Part shown: positions 1 to 8,199 of the stretch, one piece after another
Layout of the letters: every line of letters begins with the position of its first letter
Numbering within the stretch: the stretch's first letter is position 1
Source of the DNA: Nocardioides limicola
GTDB lineage: Bacteria; Actinomycetota; Actinomycetes; Propionibacteriales; Nocardioidaceae
Direction of reading: 5' to 3'
DNA length: 64,000 nt
NCBI RefSeq assembly: GCF_016827675.1
Contig: NZ_JAERJA010000005.1
Coordinates: forward strand, 146,957 to 210,956
Translations under genes and position numbers: made by a program
Notes under the pieces: model-generated
The model's input: only the letters and a program-made list of their open reading frames with translations
The model's database searches: none
What the model was told of the DNA's origin: nothing

Positions 1-1
1 C

Positions 2-781
2 CTCGCCGGACGGGTCCTCTGCCGTCACTCAGACACCGACATCATGCTCGAGCCACACCAGATCCTGCTCTGGCACGGAGACCTGGCCCGTAGCTTCGAA
101 GCCGTCGACCCGCATCACGAGCTCACAGTGCTGGTCCCCCGCTCCCGGGTACCGCAGCGGCTCGCCGAGGCTGCCGAGCACACTCGCTCAGCGGTTCATG
201 CTGCGTCGGGCTGCGGCTTGGCGGCCATCGCCGCCGAACAGCTCCGAGCAATCGGACGCGAGCTGGACAACCTGAGCGAGGCAGCGATGGCGATTGCCAC
301 CCAGAGCTTCCTCGACACACTCGATTCCGCCCTGTCGCCCGTGGTTGAGCGACCCTCCCCGAACAAGCGTTCCGCGTTGCTCAGGCGGATCCGCCAACAC
401 GTCGAGCACAACCTCGACGACCCGGGCCTCTGCGCCAACTCGATCGCAGCCGCGCACGGCATCGCAGTGCGAACCCTGCATCTCGTGTTCGCCGACTCCG
501 GCACAACCGTCGCCCGCTTGATCCGCGAACGGCGACTGCGCGCCGCCTACCGAGACCTGGCTCGTGCCGGCCACCACGCAACAGTCACCGAGGTCGCCTA
601 TCGCTGGGGATTCAGCGACTCCGCGCACTTCAGCCGATTGTTCAAGAAGGAGTACGGCATCACCCCCAGCAGCCTGCTCACCCGTCCCGGCGGGCTTGAA
701 CAGTCAGAGTGGCCGGAGGTTGGATCCGGCGAAGACCCCCGTCTGCCCTGGTCGAGCTCGGCAATCGGGCGGCTGGCTTGA
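2..781 (+). CDS. AraC-family transcriptional regulator, 5' end cut by window edge
   Basis: The frame is open to the window edge (first codon at base 2), so the annotated ATG at 44 is probably internal and the N-terminal effector domain is incomplete. Counted from that ATG, the C-terminal third carries the paired AraC/XylS helix-turn-helix motifs (about 132-151 and 181-202), ending in the typical VTEVAYRWGFSDSAHFSRLF signature. AraC proteins bind DNA as effector-responsive activators. The target cannot be read from this window. It converges on the leftward TetR gene, with about 130 bases between them holding nothing I recognise. Confidence 0.85.
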   Translation, partial: LAGRVLCRHSDTDIMLEPHQILLWHGDLARSFEAVDPHHELTVLVPRSRVPQRLAEAAEHTRSAVHAASGCGLAAIAAEQLRAIGRELDNLSEAAMAIATQSFLDTLDSALSPVVERPSPNKRSALLRRIRQHVEHNLDDPGLCANSIAAAHGIAVRTLHLVFADSGTTVARLIRERRLRAAYRDLARAGHHATVTEVAYRWGFSDSAHFSRLFKKEYGITPSSLLTRPGGLEQSEWPEVGSGEDPRLPWSSSAIGRLA

Positions 782-912
782 CCTGCACCAGACTGAGCGA
801 TGACGGATCCGCAGAGCCGCGGCGACGGTGAGCGATCCTCGATGGGCATGTGAGACTCACTCTGGAGTGTCCAGATATCCGTCGCCCCACGAGCACGCTT
901 CCGCCGGGTCAG

Positions 913-1539
913 TCAGGATTGGAGAAGCGGTCGAGACAGCGCCGTGACAGTGGCGACGACCTCGTCGCGGGAGGGCGGCTCGTCGAGGCTGAGCGCGGCC
1001 GCCAGCACCGCCCGAAGGGCTCCGATGATGGCCGCGCCGACCAGATCCGGGTTCACCGTGTCGGGCAACTCCCCGGAGCTTTGACCCTTGCGAATGTTCT
1101 TGGCCGCCATGTCGGCGTGCTGACGGGTGCGTTCGGCATCGACCCGAGTGGCGGCCGCATCGTGCAACAAGCCAGACGCCACCCGCCTTCCCAACGGATG
1201 GTCGTAGAGGAACGCGACCTCCTGCTCGATCCGGAGAGCCTCCCGGTCCAACCAGCCCGCGTCCGTGGCGAGGTCGGCCAGGAAGACCGCTTGGTCGTAG
1301 TCGTCGTAGAAGCTGCTGACGACGGCCTCGACCAGACCCGCCTTGTTGCCGAAGTACCGGTGGATCACGCTCTGGGCCACACCGGCGGCAGCCGCGACGT
1401 CGGCAATCTCGAGGGTGCCGTGCTGGCGGAGCTGCTCCTGGGCTGCGGCGAGGAGGCGGGCGCGGGTTGCCCGCCCTTTCGCGGTGACGCCGGGCTCGCG
1501 AGCAGTCGCGGTCGTGGTCGCGTCGGTTTTCGCGGTCAT
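913..1539 (-). CDS. TetR-family transcriptional regulator
   Basis: A 208-residue protein with an N-terminal TetR helix-turn-helix (about residues 24-66, with the DVAAAAGVAQSVIHRYFGNK recognition segment) and a divergent all-helical ligand domain. It starts 9 bases after the crotonase stop, so it is probably the last gene of the leftward aromatic operon. Members usually repress neighbouring genes until a small ligand, often an acyl-CoA or aromatic, binds. The palindrome at 2498-2517 is one possible operator. The ligand is not deducible. Confidence 0.85.
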   Translation of the reverse strand: MTAKTDATTTATAREPGVTAKGRATRARLLAAAQEQLRQHGTLEIADVAAAAGVAQSVIHRYFGNKAGLVEAVVSSFYDDYDQAVFLADLATDAGWLDREALRIEQEVAFLYDHPLGRRVASGLLHDAAATRVDAERTRQHADMAAKNIRKGQSSGELPDTVNPDLVGAAIIGALRAVLAAALSLDEPPSRDEVVATVTALSRPLLQS

Positions 1540-1548
1540 GGCCTAAGG

Positions 1549-2463
1549 CTAGGGCGTGATCACGTGTTCGGGGTTCGGCCGCCGCTCGGCAGGGGCCTGG
1601 CTGTAGTCACCGAAGAGGCCGTCGCGTTCGGTGATCACGGAGCGAACACCTTTGGATTCAGCCAGCTCCACGAAACGCCGCGCTTCGGGGGTGTTGCGCA
1701 TGAGGCCGTCCAGGATCGGGCCCAGGATCTGGGTGGAGGCCATGCCCATGTTGTCGTAGGCCTGGTTGACGATCAGCTTCATCGCGGAGAGCTGAGACAG
1801 CGGGATCTTGGCAAGTTTGTTCGCAAGGTCGGTGACGGTGTCCTCCAGTTCGGCGAAGGGGACCGACTGGTTGACCAGGCCGATCTCGGCCGCCTCGACG
1901 CCGGTGAGCGCCGCTCCGGTGAGTGCGTACTCCTTGGCCTTGGTCAGCCCGAGCCGATAGAGCCACATGCCGGAGAGGTAGGAACCCCACATCCGGCTGT
2001 ACGGCGTCCCGATGACCGCGTCGTCGCTCATGATCACCAGGTCGGCCGACAGCGCGAAGTCGCTGCCGCCACCCACACACCACCCGTGCACCTGGGCGAT
2101 CACCGGCTTCGGGGAGCGCCATACCGACATGAACTTCTGGGTAGGCGCCACCTGGGGAGCCGTGGAGTAGACGAAGTCCTTGCCGGGGTCCCACTCCCCA
2201 TCGGTGGTGATGTGTTCGTCCCAGTGGTGGAACCCACCACCGAAGTTGTACCCGCCGCAGAAGGCCCGGCCGGCGCCGCGCAGCACGATCACCGATACCT
2301 CGGGATCCTTCGTCGCGATCGCGATGGCCGCGTCCACCTCGTCCGGCATCGGCGGAACGATCGTGTTCAGTTCCTCGGGCCGGTTCAAGGTGATGGTCGC
2401 GATGCCGTCCTGCGCGGAGTAGAGGATTGTCTGGAACTCGGTCTCGACTGTGCTCTGGGTCAT
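1549..2463 (-). CDS. Enoyl-CoA hydratase/isomerase (crotonase) family protein
   Basis: A crotonase-fold protein of 304 residues from the ATG at 2463; upstream in-frame ATGs at 2475 and 2499 give longer versions without a better ribosome site. The CoA/oxyanion-hole segments are visible as GAGRAFCGG (about 63-71) and VHGWCVGGGSD (about 125-135). The two glutamates of classical enoyl-CoA hydratases are not at their usual places (GGGSDF and IGTPYSR instead), and a long insert fills about residues 77-110. It may therefore catalyse another crotonase reaction such as isomerisation, hydrolysis or C-C cleavage. The ring-cleavage operon context suggests an aromatic side-chain or ring-derived CoA substrate, which is an inference. 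Confidence 0.8.
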   Translation of the reverse strand: MTQSTVETEFQTILYSAQDGIATITLNRPEELNTIVPPMPDEVDAAIAIATKDPEVSVIVLRGAGRAFCGGYNFGGGFHHWDEHITTDGEWDPGKDFVYSTAPQVAPTQKFMSVWRSPKPVIAQVHGWCVGGGSDFALSADLVIMSDDAVIGTPYSRMWGSYLSGMWLYRLGLTKAKEYALTGAALTGVEAAEIGLVNQSVPFAELEDTVTDLANKLAKIPLSQLSAMKLIVNQAYDNMGMASTQILGPILDGLMRNTPEARRFVELAESKGVRSVITERDGLFGDYSQAPAERRPNPEHVITP

Positions 2464-2497
2464 GCCCTGGAGCATGGACGAACCAGAACCAGATGTC

Positions 2498-2517
2498 AAG
2501 AAGTGACTTCACTTCTT
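2498..2517. promoter_or_regulatory. 20-bp inverted repeat, candidate operator
   Basis: AAGAAGTGA-ct-TCACTTCTT, two perfect 9-bp arms with a 2-bp centre, lies between the GntR stop and the likely crotonase start. Its A/T-rich arms stand out in GC-rich surroundings. It fits a dimeric-repressor operator (TetR or GntR). A run of T follows on the + strand, so a terminator is possible, but no + strand gene ends here. Confidence 0.55.
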
Positions 2518-2534
2518 GTTTTTCCTCCTGAGCA

Positions 2535-3335
2535 TCAGCCGGTGTCGCCGAGGCTGGCTTCGAACAGCGCCACGGTACTGACGATGTGGGACTCCATAGC
2601 GACCCGCGCGATGTCTGCGTTGCGCGAGCGGATCACGGTGCGGATGACGTCGTGGTCGTGGTTGCGGTGGTGAAGCGAGTCCGACAGGGGCTGCGGACCC
2701 CCGATGGTGCTGATGAAGAAATCCGAGAGATCCCACATGCGTTCGCTGAGGTCGGCCATCACCGGCGAGTGCGCCATCCGGTGGATGACCAGGTGGAACT
2801 CCCGGTTCTGGAACCGGTAGCCCCGCGAGCGTTCCCTCGGGTCAGCGAGCTCCTTGAGCTCCTCGATGCGCTGCCAGGCCGCGTCCATCTCGGCGAGCTG
2901 GTCCTCCGACCTTCTCGACGCCGCGGCGGCGGCGATCTCACCCTCGAAGCGACCGAACAGATTGAAGAAGTCCTTGATCTCCTGCACCGAGTAGTGCGCC
3001 ACGCGGCAGCCGCTCTGGGGGACGATCTCGACGATGCCGGTCGCCTCGAGCCGGCGCATCGCGTCCATCACCGGCTGCTTGCTGACCCCGAACTCGGCCT
3101 TCACCTCTTCGATCGAGATCCGAGACCCGACCGCGTAGTGGCCCGAGAGGAGACGATCGCGGAGCTCGTCGAGGACGACCTTGCCCAGTCGCTGCCCGGA
3201 GCGGACGGTGAAGGCGGGTTCAGACACAGGGGGCTCCTCGGAACGGGGGAGGGATCCGAGTCTAGATGCCGCAACCGCCCTGCCCGGGCTACCGCGGGGT
3301 TCGGGCTTCGACACGGGGTTGCTACTGGTGGACAT
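2535..3335 (-). CDS. GntR-family (FadR subfamily) transcriptional regulator
   Basis: The protein has an N-terminal winged helix (RISIEEVKAEFGVSKQPVMD and the wing VEIVPQSGCRVAHY) followed by a helical FCD effector domain, the plan of FadR-type repressors of acid and aromatic catabolism. Two starts are plausible: ATG at 3335 (GGAG six bases upstream, 266 aa) or GTG at 3227 (strong GAGGAG six bases upstream, 230 aa). The shorter form matches the usual family length, and the extra 36 residues look disordered. It follows the dioxygenase gene by 37 bases, so it is probably autoregulated with the operon. Palindromes at 7240-7268 are candidate sites. Confidence 0.85.
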   Translation of the reverse strand: MSTSSNPVSKPEPRGSPGRAVAASRLGSLPRSEEPPVSEPAFTVRSGQRLGKVVLDELRDRLLSGHYAVGSRISIEEVKAEFGVSKQPVMDAMRRLEATGIVEIVPQSGCRVAHYSVQEIKDFFNLFGRFEGEIAAAAASRRSEDQLAEMDAAWQRIEELKELADPRERSRGYRFQNREFHLVIHRMAHSPVMADLSERMWDLSDFFISTIGGPQPLSDSLHHRNHDHDVIRTVIRSRNADIARVAMESHIVSTVALFEASLGDTG

Positions 3336-3372
3336 CCGTGTCTCCGATGGGTCTGGTCGGCCCGCGGCCGGG

Positions 3373-4314
3373 TCAGTCGAGGGTGACGGTGGTGAGGGCG
3401 AATCCGGCGATGAGCTCGCGGATGGGGCGGTAGTAGCTGTAAGTGACGGAGTACTCGCCGGCGGCGCCGAGTGCGGCATAGCCGGCGATCCACGTGCGGA
3501 CCTCGTGGGACGAGTTGCCGGCGATCCGGGTCATCTCCTCCGGCCTCCACGCGTCGAGCGGGGTGAGGTCCCCGGAGGCGAGGATCCGCATCAGCTCTTG
3601 GTCCCACTCGGGCGCGAGGTCTTGGATGGTGGCGGTGCCGGCGGCAAAGTCGCGGGCGGCGTCGATGACGCGCTGCTGCCGGGCGACGCGTGCCTCGGGC
3701 GAGGGTGGGCCGGCTTGTCCGAGCAGCATGCGGCGTTGGTCGCTGGTGGCGGTGGCCAGCCGCGGGACCGGCGGGTCGTGGGAGAGGCCGCCGGAGGAGA
3801 TGAGCAGCACCTTCTTGTCCAGCGTGGTCAGGTGGCGGCCGACCGCCTCGCCGAGCAGCCGAACCCGGTTGAGGGGGGTGAACGGCGGCGCGACGGAGTT
3901 GATGAAGATGGGGATGAGGGGTTTGGTCGTGATGTCGCCGTAGAGGATCTCCATGGGTTGGACGGCGCCGTGGTCGACCTCCATGTCCAGGGAGACGGCG
4001 AGGTCCACGCCGTCGGCGATGACGGCCTCTGCGAGGTTGCGGGCGAGGTCTTCGGGGACGTCGAGACGGGCGGCCTGGGAGCCGTAGTCGCCGATGCTGG
4101 TGGCGGCGTATCCGATGCAGAAGGCCGGCATGAGGCGGTAGAAGAACCCGTTGTAGTGGTCCGGCCCGAGGTTGACGACCAGGTCTGGGTCGAAGTCGTG
4201 GACGAACCGCCTGGCCTCGGCGAACGCCGCCTCCAGCTCGCCGGAGACGTCCTCGGGGAGGTCGGCGTACTCCAGCAGGGGACTGTGGCTGGTGGCCAGG
4301 AGGGCGAGCGTCAT
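3373..4314 (-). CDS. mhpB: MhpB-like class III extradiol dioxygenase (2,3-dihydroxyphenylpropionate 1,2-dioxygenase type)
   Basis: A LigB-superfamily Fe(II) enzyme that opens catechol rings next to the hydroxyls (meta-cleavage). Its 313 residues match MhpB almost exactly in length. Histidines stand at 10, 53, 115 (MEVDHGAVQP) and 179 (SSGGLSHDPP); His115 and His179 coincide in number with the acid-base pair reported for E. coli MhpB. The start overlaps the hydrolase stop by four bases (ATGA), implying coupled translation. The expected product is a hydroxy-oxo-dienoic acid that the overlapping C-C hydrolase would split. The exact catechol substrate (phenylpropionate, cinnamate or another alkyl catechol) is inferred only. 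Confidence 0.88.
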   Translation of the reverse strand: MTLALLATSHSPLLEYADLPEDVSGELEAAFAEARRFVHDFDPDLVVNLGPDHYNGFFYRLMPAFCIGYAATSIGDYGSQAARLDVPEDLARNLAEAVIADGVDLAVSLDMEVDHGAVQPMEILYGDITTKPLIPIFINSVAPPFTPLNRVRLLGEAVGRHLTTLDKKVLLISSGGLSHDPPVPRLATATSDQRRMLLGQAGPPSPEARVARQQRVIDAARDFAAGTATIQDLAPEWDQELMRILASGDLTPLDAWRPEEMTRIAGNSSHEVRTWIAGYAALGAAGEYSVTYSYYRPIRELIAGFALTTVTLD

Positions 4315-5237
4315 GAGGTCGCCTCCTGCGCCGCCTGGCCCCGTCCGAGGAGGAAGTCGAGTTGGGTCCGGTTGAAGGTCTCGGCGTCCTCGTACTGGGG
4401 CCAGTGGCCGCAGTTCTCGATGACCTCAAGCCGCCCATGGGTGAGGAGGGAGGCGATCCGGCGGCCTTCGTCGACGGGGCCGGAGGGGTCCTTGCTGGTC
4501 CAGATGACCAGGGCGTCGGCCTTGATGGCGCGCAGGTCGTCGTCGGTGATCATGTTGCGTCTGCGGGTCTCGAGGTCCTGCAGCGCCATGTTCATCTCGC
4601 AAGCCTTGAGCCAGTCGGGCTGCTGGAAGATGGCCTGACGGGTGCGGATGAGGTCGTCAGTGACCATGGTCGGGTCGGCCATCAGCCACTCCAGACGTGC
4701 CTTGACCCGCTCCCAAGAGGGATCCTTCGCGGCCTCCATCGACAGGGTGTACAGGCGCTCCATCACCGTGGGGTTGGCCATGGTGCCGCCCATAGTGTTG
4801 AGCACGATCTTCTCCACCCGCTCGGGATGGAGTCCGGCGAACCGAGCGGTGACCCATCCGCCGAGCGACTCGCCGCTGAGGTAGGCCTTCTTGGCGCCGA
4901 GGGTCTCCAGCACGTGGTTGATCTGCTCGATGTAGTGCGGGATCTCCAAAGGGTGGTCGGGCTTGGTGGAGTAGCCATGCCCGATGAAGTCGATGGCGTA
5001 GGTGTTGAAGTGCTCGGCGTGTGCGGCGAGGTTGCGGACATAGGCCTCGGCATGGCCGGTGATGCCGTGCAGCAGGAGGAGGAGCGGCTTGGAGTCGTCG
5101 CCGGCGTGGAGGTAGCGGGTGCGGAAGGGACCAGCCTGCAGGTAGCCCTGGGAGAACTCGACCTGAGCCAGGTCGCTCCACACGCTGGTGTATGGACGGG
5201 TCGGCGCCGAGGTCGCGATCGTCGTCGGGGTAGTCAT
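4311..5237 (-). CDS. mhpC: Alpha/beta hydrolase, meta-cleavage product C-C hydrolase (MhpC-like)
   Basis: A 308-residue alpha/beta-hydrolase with the oxyanion HG motif (57-58), nucleophile elbow SGESLGG (Ser124) and a C-terminal catalytic histidine in NCGHWPQYED. Enzymes of this group hydrolyse the carbon-carbon bond of ring-fission products to a dienoate and a carboxylic acid. It sits between the hydroxylase (41-base gap) and the dioxygenase (4-base overlap), so the three genes encode consecutive steps. The hydratase and aldolase steps that normally follow (MhpD/MhpE) are not in this window. The general fold is certain; the MhpC role rests on context. Confidence 0.8.
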   Translation of the reverse strand: MTTPTTIATSAPTRPYTSVWSDLAQVEFSQGYLQAGPFRTRYLHAGDDSKPLLLLLHGITGHAEAYVRNLAAHAEHFNTYAIDFIGHGYSTKPDHPLEIPHYIEQINHVLETLGAKKAYLSGESLGGWVTARFAGLHPERVEKIVLNTMGGTMANPTVMERLYTLSMEAAKDPSWERVKARLEWLMADPTMVTDDLIRTRQAIFQQPDWLKACEMNMALQDLETRRRNMITDDDLRAIKADALVIWTSKDPSGPVDEGRRIASLLTHGRLEVIENCGHWPQYEDAETFNRTQLDFLLGRGQAAQEATS

Positions 5238-5278
5238 GGGGGTTCTCCTGAGGCGTCTTGTTCTGCTCGGTGTGCGGG

Positions 5279-7180
5279 TCAGGCGTCGGTCGTGTCAGGG
5301 CTGTGCATGGGGACGGGGATCTCGACCGAACGGATGCTGTACTCGAGTCGGCCGGCGGCGGGGTCGTCGGCGTTGGCATCGGCGAGGCCGTTTGGGCGGT
5401 CAAGGACTCTGCACAGCGCGGTCTCGAGGAGCTGCAGGGCTTCGTCGGCGTCCCAGACCTCGGCGTTGTGCCGCCAGGCGATGTAACCGTCGGGGCGGAC
5501 CAGCAGGGCACCGGCCTCGGGGATCTCGCGGATCCGTTCCCAGTAGCCGTACGGGTCGATCGTGCCGTGCTCGCCAATCACGACAGTGCGCAGGAACGGC
5601 AGGCGGGACTTCCCGGCCGCGTGCTTCCAGGCCGCACCGGCGATGCCGGTCAGCAGGGTCATCTGGCCCTTGCCGGTGACGTCGAGGGTGGAGATCCGGC
5701 GGCCGTCAGGCCCGACGAGCCAAGCATGCGGAAGCTTGGCGCCCGGTCGGGTGGTGGCCTGGAGGTAGAGCCCGCGATGTCTGGGCCACTCTTCCTCTCC
5801 CACGGACGGGTCGGGCAGGACGGCGCTGGATTCGTAGCGCTGGTTGAGCTCGACGCCATGGGCGTTGAACTCAGTGTCCTTCATCTCCAGCGCCGCGTAC
5901 AGCCCCTGGCGCAGCGCCACGCCCTCCGGGCTGGCGGCCTTCAGTTTGGCCAGTCCGGCGGCGACCGGATCGTCGGCGGTGTGGTCGAACCACTCGCGGA
6001 GCGCGGCGTAGTCCTTGCGGGACTGGTTGGCTCGGGCCACGACCTGCTTGCCGACCGGGACCCGCTCATCCGAGTAGGACTCCAACAAGCCGGGGCCGGC
6101 GTAGCCCTTGACTGCGAACGCGACCTTCCAGGCGAGGTTGAAAGCGTCCTGCATCGAGGTGTTCGACCCCAGCCCGCTGCTGGGCGGGTGACGGTGGACG
6201 GCGTCGCCACCACAGAGCACCCGGCCCAAGGAGTAGCGGGTGGCGTGCTGCTGGTTGACGTACCACAGGGACTTGCTCACGATCTCGGGCTCGACCGACG
6301 GGTCGCCGACCAGGGTGCGGATCTGTGCGATCACCGTCTCGTCTGACAGGTCCGGTTCACCGGCGGCCATGTCGAATCCCCACCCGGCGATCCACTCCTC
6401 CCACGGGCGGATCGCGCGCAGCAGGCCCATGCCGATCTCGCCGAAGCCGGCCTTGGAGTTGAAGATCCAGTACAGGACGCTGGGACGGTGCTCAACGTAT
6501 CGGGTCAGGTCGGCGCGGAACCGGATGTAGGCGGTGCCGGCGCGGGCGAGCTCACCCTTGAGCGGGAGGCCGAGCTGCTCGACGATGCGGGAGCGGGCAC
6601 CGTCGAACCCGAGGAGATAGCGAGCGCGCTGGGTGAAGACCTGGCCGGTGCGGCCGTCCCGCAACCGGACCGTGACGCCGTCGGTGTCCTGGACGTGGTC
6701 GAGGTACTCGGTGTTGAAGCTGATCACCGCGCCGCGTGAGGCGGCCGCGTTGATGAGGATGGGCTCCATCTGCGGCTGCGGGAGGTCGAGCATGGTGCAC
6801 GGGCTCCCCTTGAGGTAGTCGCCGTGGCGCAGGTCCCCGGTGCCCCAGGTCTGCAGCCGGACGATCTCCTCACCCGCCAGACTGGTTGTGAAGAGCGTGT
6901 CGCCCATCTGGTCCCAGGGCGTGGCCTGGCTGCAGGCCTCCTCCTCGAGCCCGAGGTCGCGCAGCACCTCCACGGCCCGTTGGTTGGTGATGTGGGCACG
7001 CGGGCCGTTGGCGACCCAGGGGAAGACCGTGACCGCGTGCACCCGGACTCCGTAGCTCGCGAGCGCGGTGGCAGCGACGCCACCCGCCGGCCCGAGGCCG
7101 ACCACGACCACGTCGGTGTCGAACCCGTTCGAGTCACGGTGGAACGGCTCGAACATCGGGGCCGGAAGCGAGTTGTTCAT
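5279..7180 (-). CDS. FAD-dependent aromatic monooxygenase (TfdB/PheA/MhpA-type flavoprotein hydroxylase)
   Basis: A 633-residue class A flavin hydroxylase. It shows the N-terminal dinucleotide motif VGLGPAGG (27-34), a DG-type motif FDGARS (192-197), the GD motif CGGDAVHRHPPSSGLG (323-338), and a long C-terminal thioredoxin-like extension typical of phenol hydroxylases. The stretch RAHITNQRAVEVLRDLGLE is characteristic of TfdB (chlorophenol) relatives, and the length is nearer TfdB (about 600) than MhpA (about 550). It should ortho-hydroxylate a phenol using NAD(P)H and O2, making the catechol for the downstream dioxygenase. It is the first gene of the leftward operon, 225 bases from the divergent isochorismatase gene. 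Confidence 0.87.
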   Translation of the reverse strand: MNNSLPAPMFEPFHRDSNGFDTDVVVVGLGPAGGVAATALASYGVRVHAVTVFPWVANGPRAHITNQRAVEVLRDLGLEEEACSQATPWDQMGDTLFTTSLAGEEIVRLQTWGTGDLRHGDYLKGSPCTMLDLPQPQMEPILINAAASRGAVISFNTEYLDHVQDTDGVTVRLRDGRTGQVFTQRARYLLGFDGARSRIVEQLGLPLKGELARAGTAYIRFRADLTRYVEHRPSVLYWIFNSKAGFGEIGMGLLRAIRPWEEWIAGWGFDMAAGEPDLSDETVIAQIRTLVGDPSVEPEIVSKSLWYVNQQHATRYSLGRVLCGGDAVHRHPPSSGLGSNTSMQDAFNLAWKVAFAVKGYAGPGLLESYSDERVPVGKQVVARANQSRKDYAALREWFDHTADDPVAAGLAKLKAASPEGVALRQGLYAALEMKDTEFNAHGVELNQRYESSAVLPDPSVGEEEWPRHRGLYLQATTRPGAKLPHAWLVGPDGRRISTLDVTGKGQMTLLTGIAGAAWKHAAGKSRLPFLRTVVIGEHGTIDPYGYWERIREIPEAGALLVRPDGYIAWRHNAEVWDADEALQLLETALCRVLDRPNGLADANADDPAAGRLEYSIRSVEIPVPMHSPDTTDA

Positions 7181-7239
7181 CAGAGGACCTCTCTTGCGCG
7201 TGAGCGACCTGTACGTCGGAAATGACCGACATCACTACC

Positions 7240-7268
7240 ACTAGCACGCTAGTTGCTCCGGAAGCAAC
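7240..7268. promoter_or_regulatory. Adjacent palindromes in the divergent hydroxylase/isochorismatase promoter region
   Basis: ACTAGC-ac-GCTAGT (7240-7253) runs directly into GTTGCT-ccgga-AGCAAC (7252-7268). A further ACTAGC half-site lies at 7361-7366. These sit 60-90 bases before the hydroxylase start, where a repressor such as the operon's GntR or TetR protein would be expected to bind. Function is inferred. Confidence 0.5.
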
Positions 7269-7405
7269 CTTCGCGGAGGTGAGCAAACAGCGCGCACTTC
7301 GCCTTGAATTGGCGGTTTGGGGTGGTGGCGACCGCAGGATGTGGCTATTGTCAGTGACAGACTAGCAGGTCAGTTTGGGTCATCCCGTCATCAAAGGAGT
7401 CCTCC

Positions 7406-7999
7406 ATGGAGCTGAACACATCCACCACGGCGTTCCTCGCCTGCCACTTCGAGAACGACGTCGTGGGCGCCGAGGGCGCGTTCGCGCCCTTCTTCCGCGC
7501 GGAGATAGAGCGCCGCGGTGTGCTCGGGGTCGCCAAGCGGCTCCTCGATGAGGCGCGGGCCGCCGGCGTCCAGATCGTCTACACGCGCGTCGCGTTCCAG
7601 GAGGGGCACAGCGACCTGGTCACCAACATCCCGCTGCTGGGCGTCGTCGCGCAGCAGGGCAGCCTGCTCGACAACACCCCCGCTACCGAGATCGTTGACG
7701 AGCTCAAGCCCGAGATCGACGACTGGATCGTCACCAACCCCAAGGTCAGCGCCTTCGCCTCCAGCGACCTCGACGAGCGCCTGCGCGCCGCCGGCATCGA
7801 CACCGTCGTTGTGTTCGGCGTCGCGACCAACCTCTCGGTGGAGAGCACCGGCCGCGCGGCCGGCGACCTCGGCTACCGCGTGGTCGTCGTGGATAACGCC
7901 TGCTCAGCAGCCGCTCCCGAGGCCCACGATGCCACCATCGCCTCCTTCGGCCTCCTCGGAGAGGTCGCCTCCGCCGACGACGTCATCGCCGCCCTCTGA
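7406..7999 (+). CDS. Isochorismatase-fold (cysteine hydrolase family) protein with Ser in place of the nucleophile
   Basis: A 197-residue isochorismatase/nicotinamidase-fold protein. The usual Asp (Asp18, in HFEND) and Lys (Lys113, in NPKVSAF) are present. The segment that normally reads T-x-x-Cys-V-x-x-T is TNLSVEST, so the nucleophilic cysteine is Ser144. An amidase mechanism through Cys is therefore not possible as drawn; it could be a Ser variant, a non-thiol hydrolase or a binding protein. GGAG (GGAGTCCTCC) lies just before the ATG. It is transcribed divergently from the aromatic operon and converges on the pirin gene, with about 200 bases between them. Confidence 0.85.
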   Translation: MELNTSTTAFLACHFENDVVGAEGAFAPFFRAEIERRGVLGVAKRLLDEARAAGVQIVYTRVAFQEGHSDLVTNIPLLGVVAQQGSLLDNTPATEIVDELKPEIDDWIVTNPKVSAFASSDLDERLRAAGIDTVVVFGVATNLSVESTGRAAGDLGYRVVVVDNACSAAAPEAHDATIASFGLLGEVASADDVIAAL

Positions 8000-8199
8000 C
8001 CTTCTGGCTCTCCCGGCCCCAGGAGCACCCCTGAGGTTGCGATTCACCCGCGCGCCGGATCCATCAGGTGAGCTGATCTGGAACTTGCCAGACCGGAGGT
8101 CGATGGGCGGCCGACGTAGCCGCCGCCACACCCCAATGTCCCGCTGTCGCCCCGTCAGCTGACAGGGCCTCAGCGGCTGCGACCCGGCGGACGGGTCGG

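Noticed and set aside
850..2673. 607-residue + strand open frame
   Set aside because: It is antisense to the well-supported TetR and crotonase genes, with a Gly/Arg/Val/His composition typical of shadow frames in high-GC DNA and no recognisable motif.
3181..4638. 485-residue + strand open frame
   Set aside because: It lies opposite gntR, the MhpB-like dioxygenase and the hydrolase, all of which have clear catalytic or domain motifs.
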